Source of the DNA: Cubamyces lactineus
Lineage: Eukaryota > Basidiomycota > Agaricomycetes > Polyporales > Polyporaceae
Length of the DNA: 64,000 bases
Direction: 5' to 3'
NCBI GenBank assembly: GCA_022376465.1
Contig: JACDTU010000004.1
Coordinates: 2,294,001 to 2,358,000 of the forward strand
Numbering within the stretch: position 1 is the stretch's first letter; each line of letters begins with the position of its first letter. Both the position numbers and the translations under genes were made by a program. Shown here one piece after another: positions 62,981 through 64,000 of this stretch. Under the pieces are notes generated by a model that did not search any database, was not told the origin of the DNA, and worked only from the letters and a program-made list of their open reading frames with translations.

Positions 62981-64000
62981 ATGCCCCGGACATTCACGCT
63001 CGACGAGGTTGCCAAGCATAATACCCAAAGGTGCGTCACGGTGCCCACGCTTGTCAGCGGGAGAGCTTGTCGACGAACAGTAGAGTTCAGCTCGTGTTGG
63101 GTCATCATAAAGGACAGAGTATACGACGTCACGGAGTTTCTCCCGGTGCGCCTGCCCGTCCAACGCACGCGATAGCTTTTCTCATGCCTGTCTTGCAGGA
63201 TCACCCCGGAGGCACCAAGATAATCCTCAAATATGCCGGCAAGGATGCAACGTCAGCGTATGAACCAATACATCCTCCAGATGCTCTGGACAAGAACCTC
63301 CCACCCGAGAAGCATCTCGGCGTCCTCGACAACGCATCCGCGACCGCCGTCAAGGAGGCTGCCCAGAATCGTCGTAAGACCAAGGATGAACTGCGTGTCG
63401 AGGCCGCCCAGGCGGCAAAGCCACCTCTCAGCAGAATTCTGAGCTTACTAGACATTGAGGTAAGTGGATATGTTCAATTCCCATAACGCCAAACAGCCAC
63501 CTGACCCACGCCTCCAGGATGTCGCGCGGCAAGTCCTCTCCTACAAGGCTCTCGCTTACTACTCTTCGGCTGCTGATGACGAACTTAGTACGTGCGCTCC
63601 GAATGGTGTTTCAGATACAGCATGTTCACACTTCCTTGTTCCAGCCCACCAAGAGAATATCCGCGCCTTCTCCCGCTTCTTCTTCCACCCTCGTGTGATG
63701 AGGCCAATTTCCCAATGTGACCCTTCAACAACTATTCTCGGCTTCAAGTCATCAATACCCGTTTTCGTCAGCGGCGCAGCTCTCGCGCGACTCGGCCATC
63801 CGTTAGGTACGTCGATTTGGCTCATTGAGTTCGCTAGCACGATGCCAATTGCATTACCGTACACAGGTGAAATCAATATTACCCGTGGATGCGCCCGTAC
63901 CGGTATCATCCAAATGGTTTCCTCGAACGCCTCGCTGTCGTATGCGCAGATTGCCGAGGCGCGCATGCATCCCTCGCAGCCGCTATTCTTCCAGCTCTAC
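62981..64000 (+). CDS. CYB2: Cytochrome b2-type L-lactate dehydrogenase (3' end outside window)
   Basis: Start ATG 62981. Exons: 62981 to about 63030, a second from about 63093 to 63145, 63199-63459, 63518 to about 63587, then from about 63644 on. The N-terminal cytochrome b5-like domain has CWVIIKDRVYDVTEFLPDHP with HPGG (first haem His) and AYEPIHPPD (second haem His). The FMN-binding TIM-barrel domain begins with DVARQVLSYKALAYYSS, HQENIRAFSRFFFHPRVMRP, ILGFKSSIPVFVSGAALARL and NITRGCARTGIIQMVSSNAS. The protein oxidises L-lactate to pyruvate and passes electrons to cytochrome c. No clear mitochondrial presequence precedes the b5 domain, so it may be cytosolic or the true start may differ. 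Catalytic His and Arg of the barrel lie past the window. Confidence 0.93.

Overview
The window looks like nuclear DNA of an Agaricomycete (mushroom-forming basidiomycete), probably a wood-decay lineage. The signs are many introns of about 50-60 bp with GT/AG ends, and families typical of that group: Plavaka-type transposases, DUF6697/DUF6698-like proteins, a GSTFuA-like glutathione transferase, Con-6 proteins and Kre9-like/cupredoxin wall proteins. All exon joins given here were read by eye from splice signals and reading-frame continuity. No alignment was run, and family names come from memory of the families.

Layout. 1-7.4 kb: a Sec7-PH Arf exchange factor (5' end cut by the window) and a Ser/Pro-rich protein with a four-fold short helical repeat. 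7.8-8.2 kb: a Con-6 gene. 8.7-15.3 kb: mobile unit A, a Plavaka-type transposase (minus) head to head with a DUF6698 gene (plus). 15.3-17.7 kb: apparently gene-free, with a small repeat cluster. 17.7-24.0 kb: MARVEL-like membrane protein, second Con-6 gene, RPB8, a TTL-domain protein and MMM1. 24.1-35.7 kb: two DUF6697-like coiled-coil paralogues (both minus) enclosing mobile unit B, which again pairs a transposase head to head with a DUF6698-like gene. 36-47 kb: conserved housekeeping genes NUP155, CDK11, a Rap1-type telomere protein and D-2-hydroxyglutarate dehydrogenase. 47.4-55.1 kb: secreted or wall proteins (two Kre9-like, one two-domain cupredoxin) around a GST. 56.7-64 kb: a Fus3/Kss1-type MAP kinase, a SAP-like/coiled-coil protein and the 5' part of a cytochrome b2-type L-lactate dehydrogenase.

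How things fit. The housekeeping genes show no shared pathway, but several pairs share short divergent promoters (TTL/MMM1, NUP155/CDK11). The most striking pattern is that two clearly diverged Plavaka-type transposase genes in one 64 kb window each face a homologous DUF6698-family gene across a 167-394 bp gap, and each unit lies between paralogous host genes. This suggests a two-gene transposon architecture. A second point is a run of TTAGGG-type telomere motifs just upstream of the Rap1-type telomere gene.
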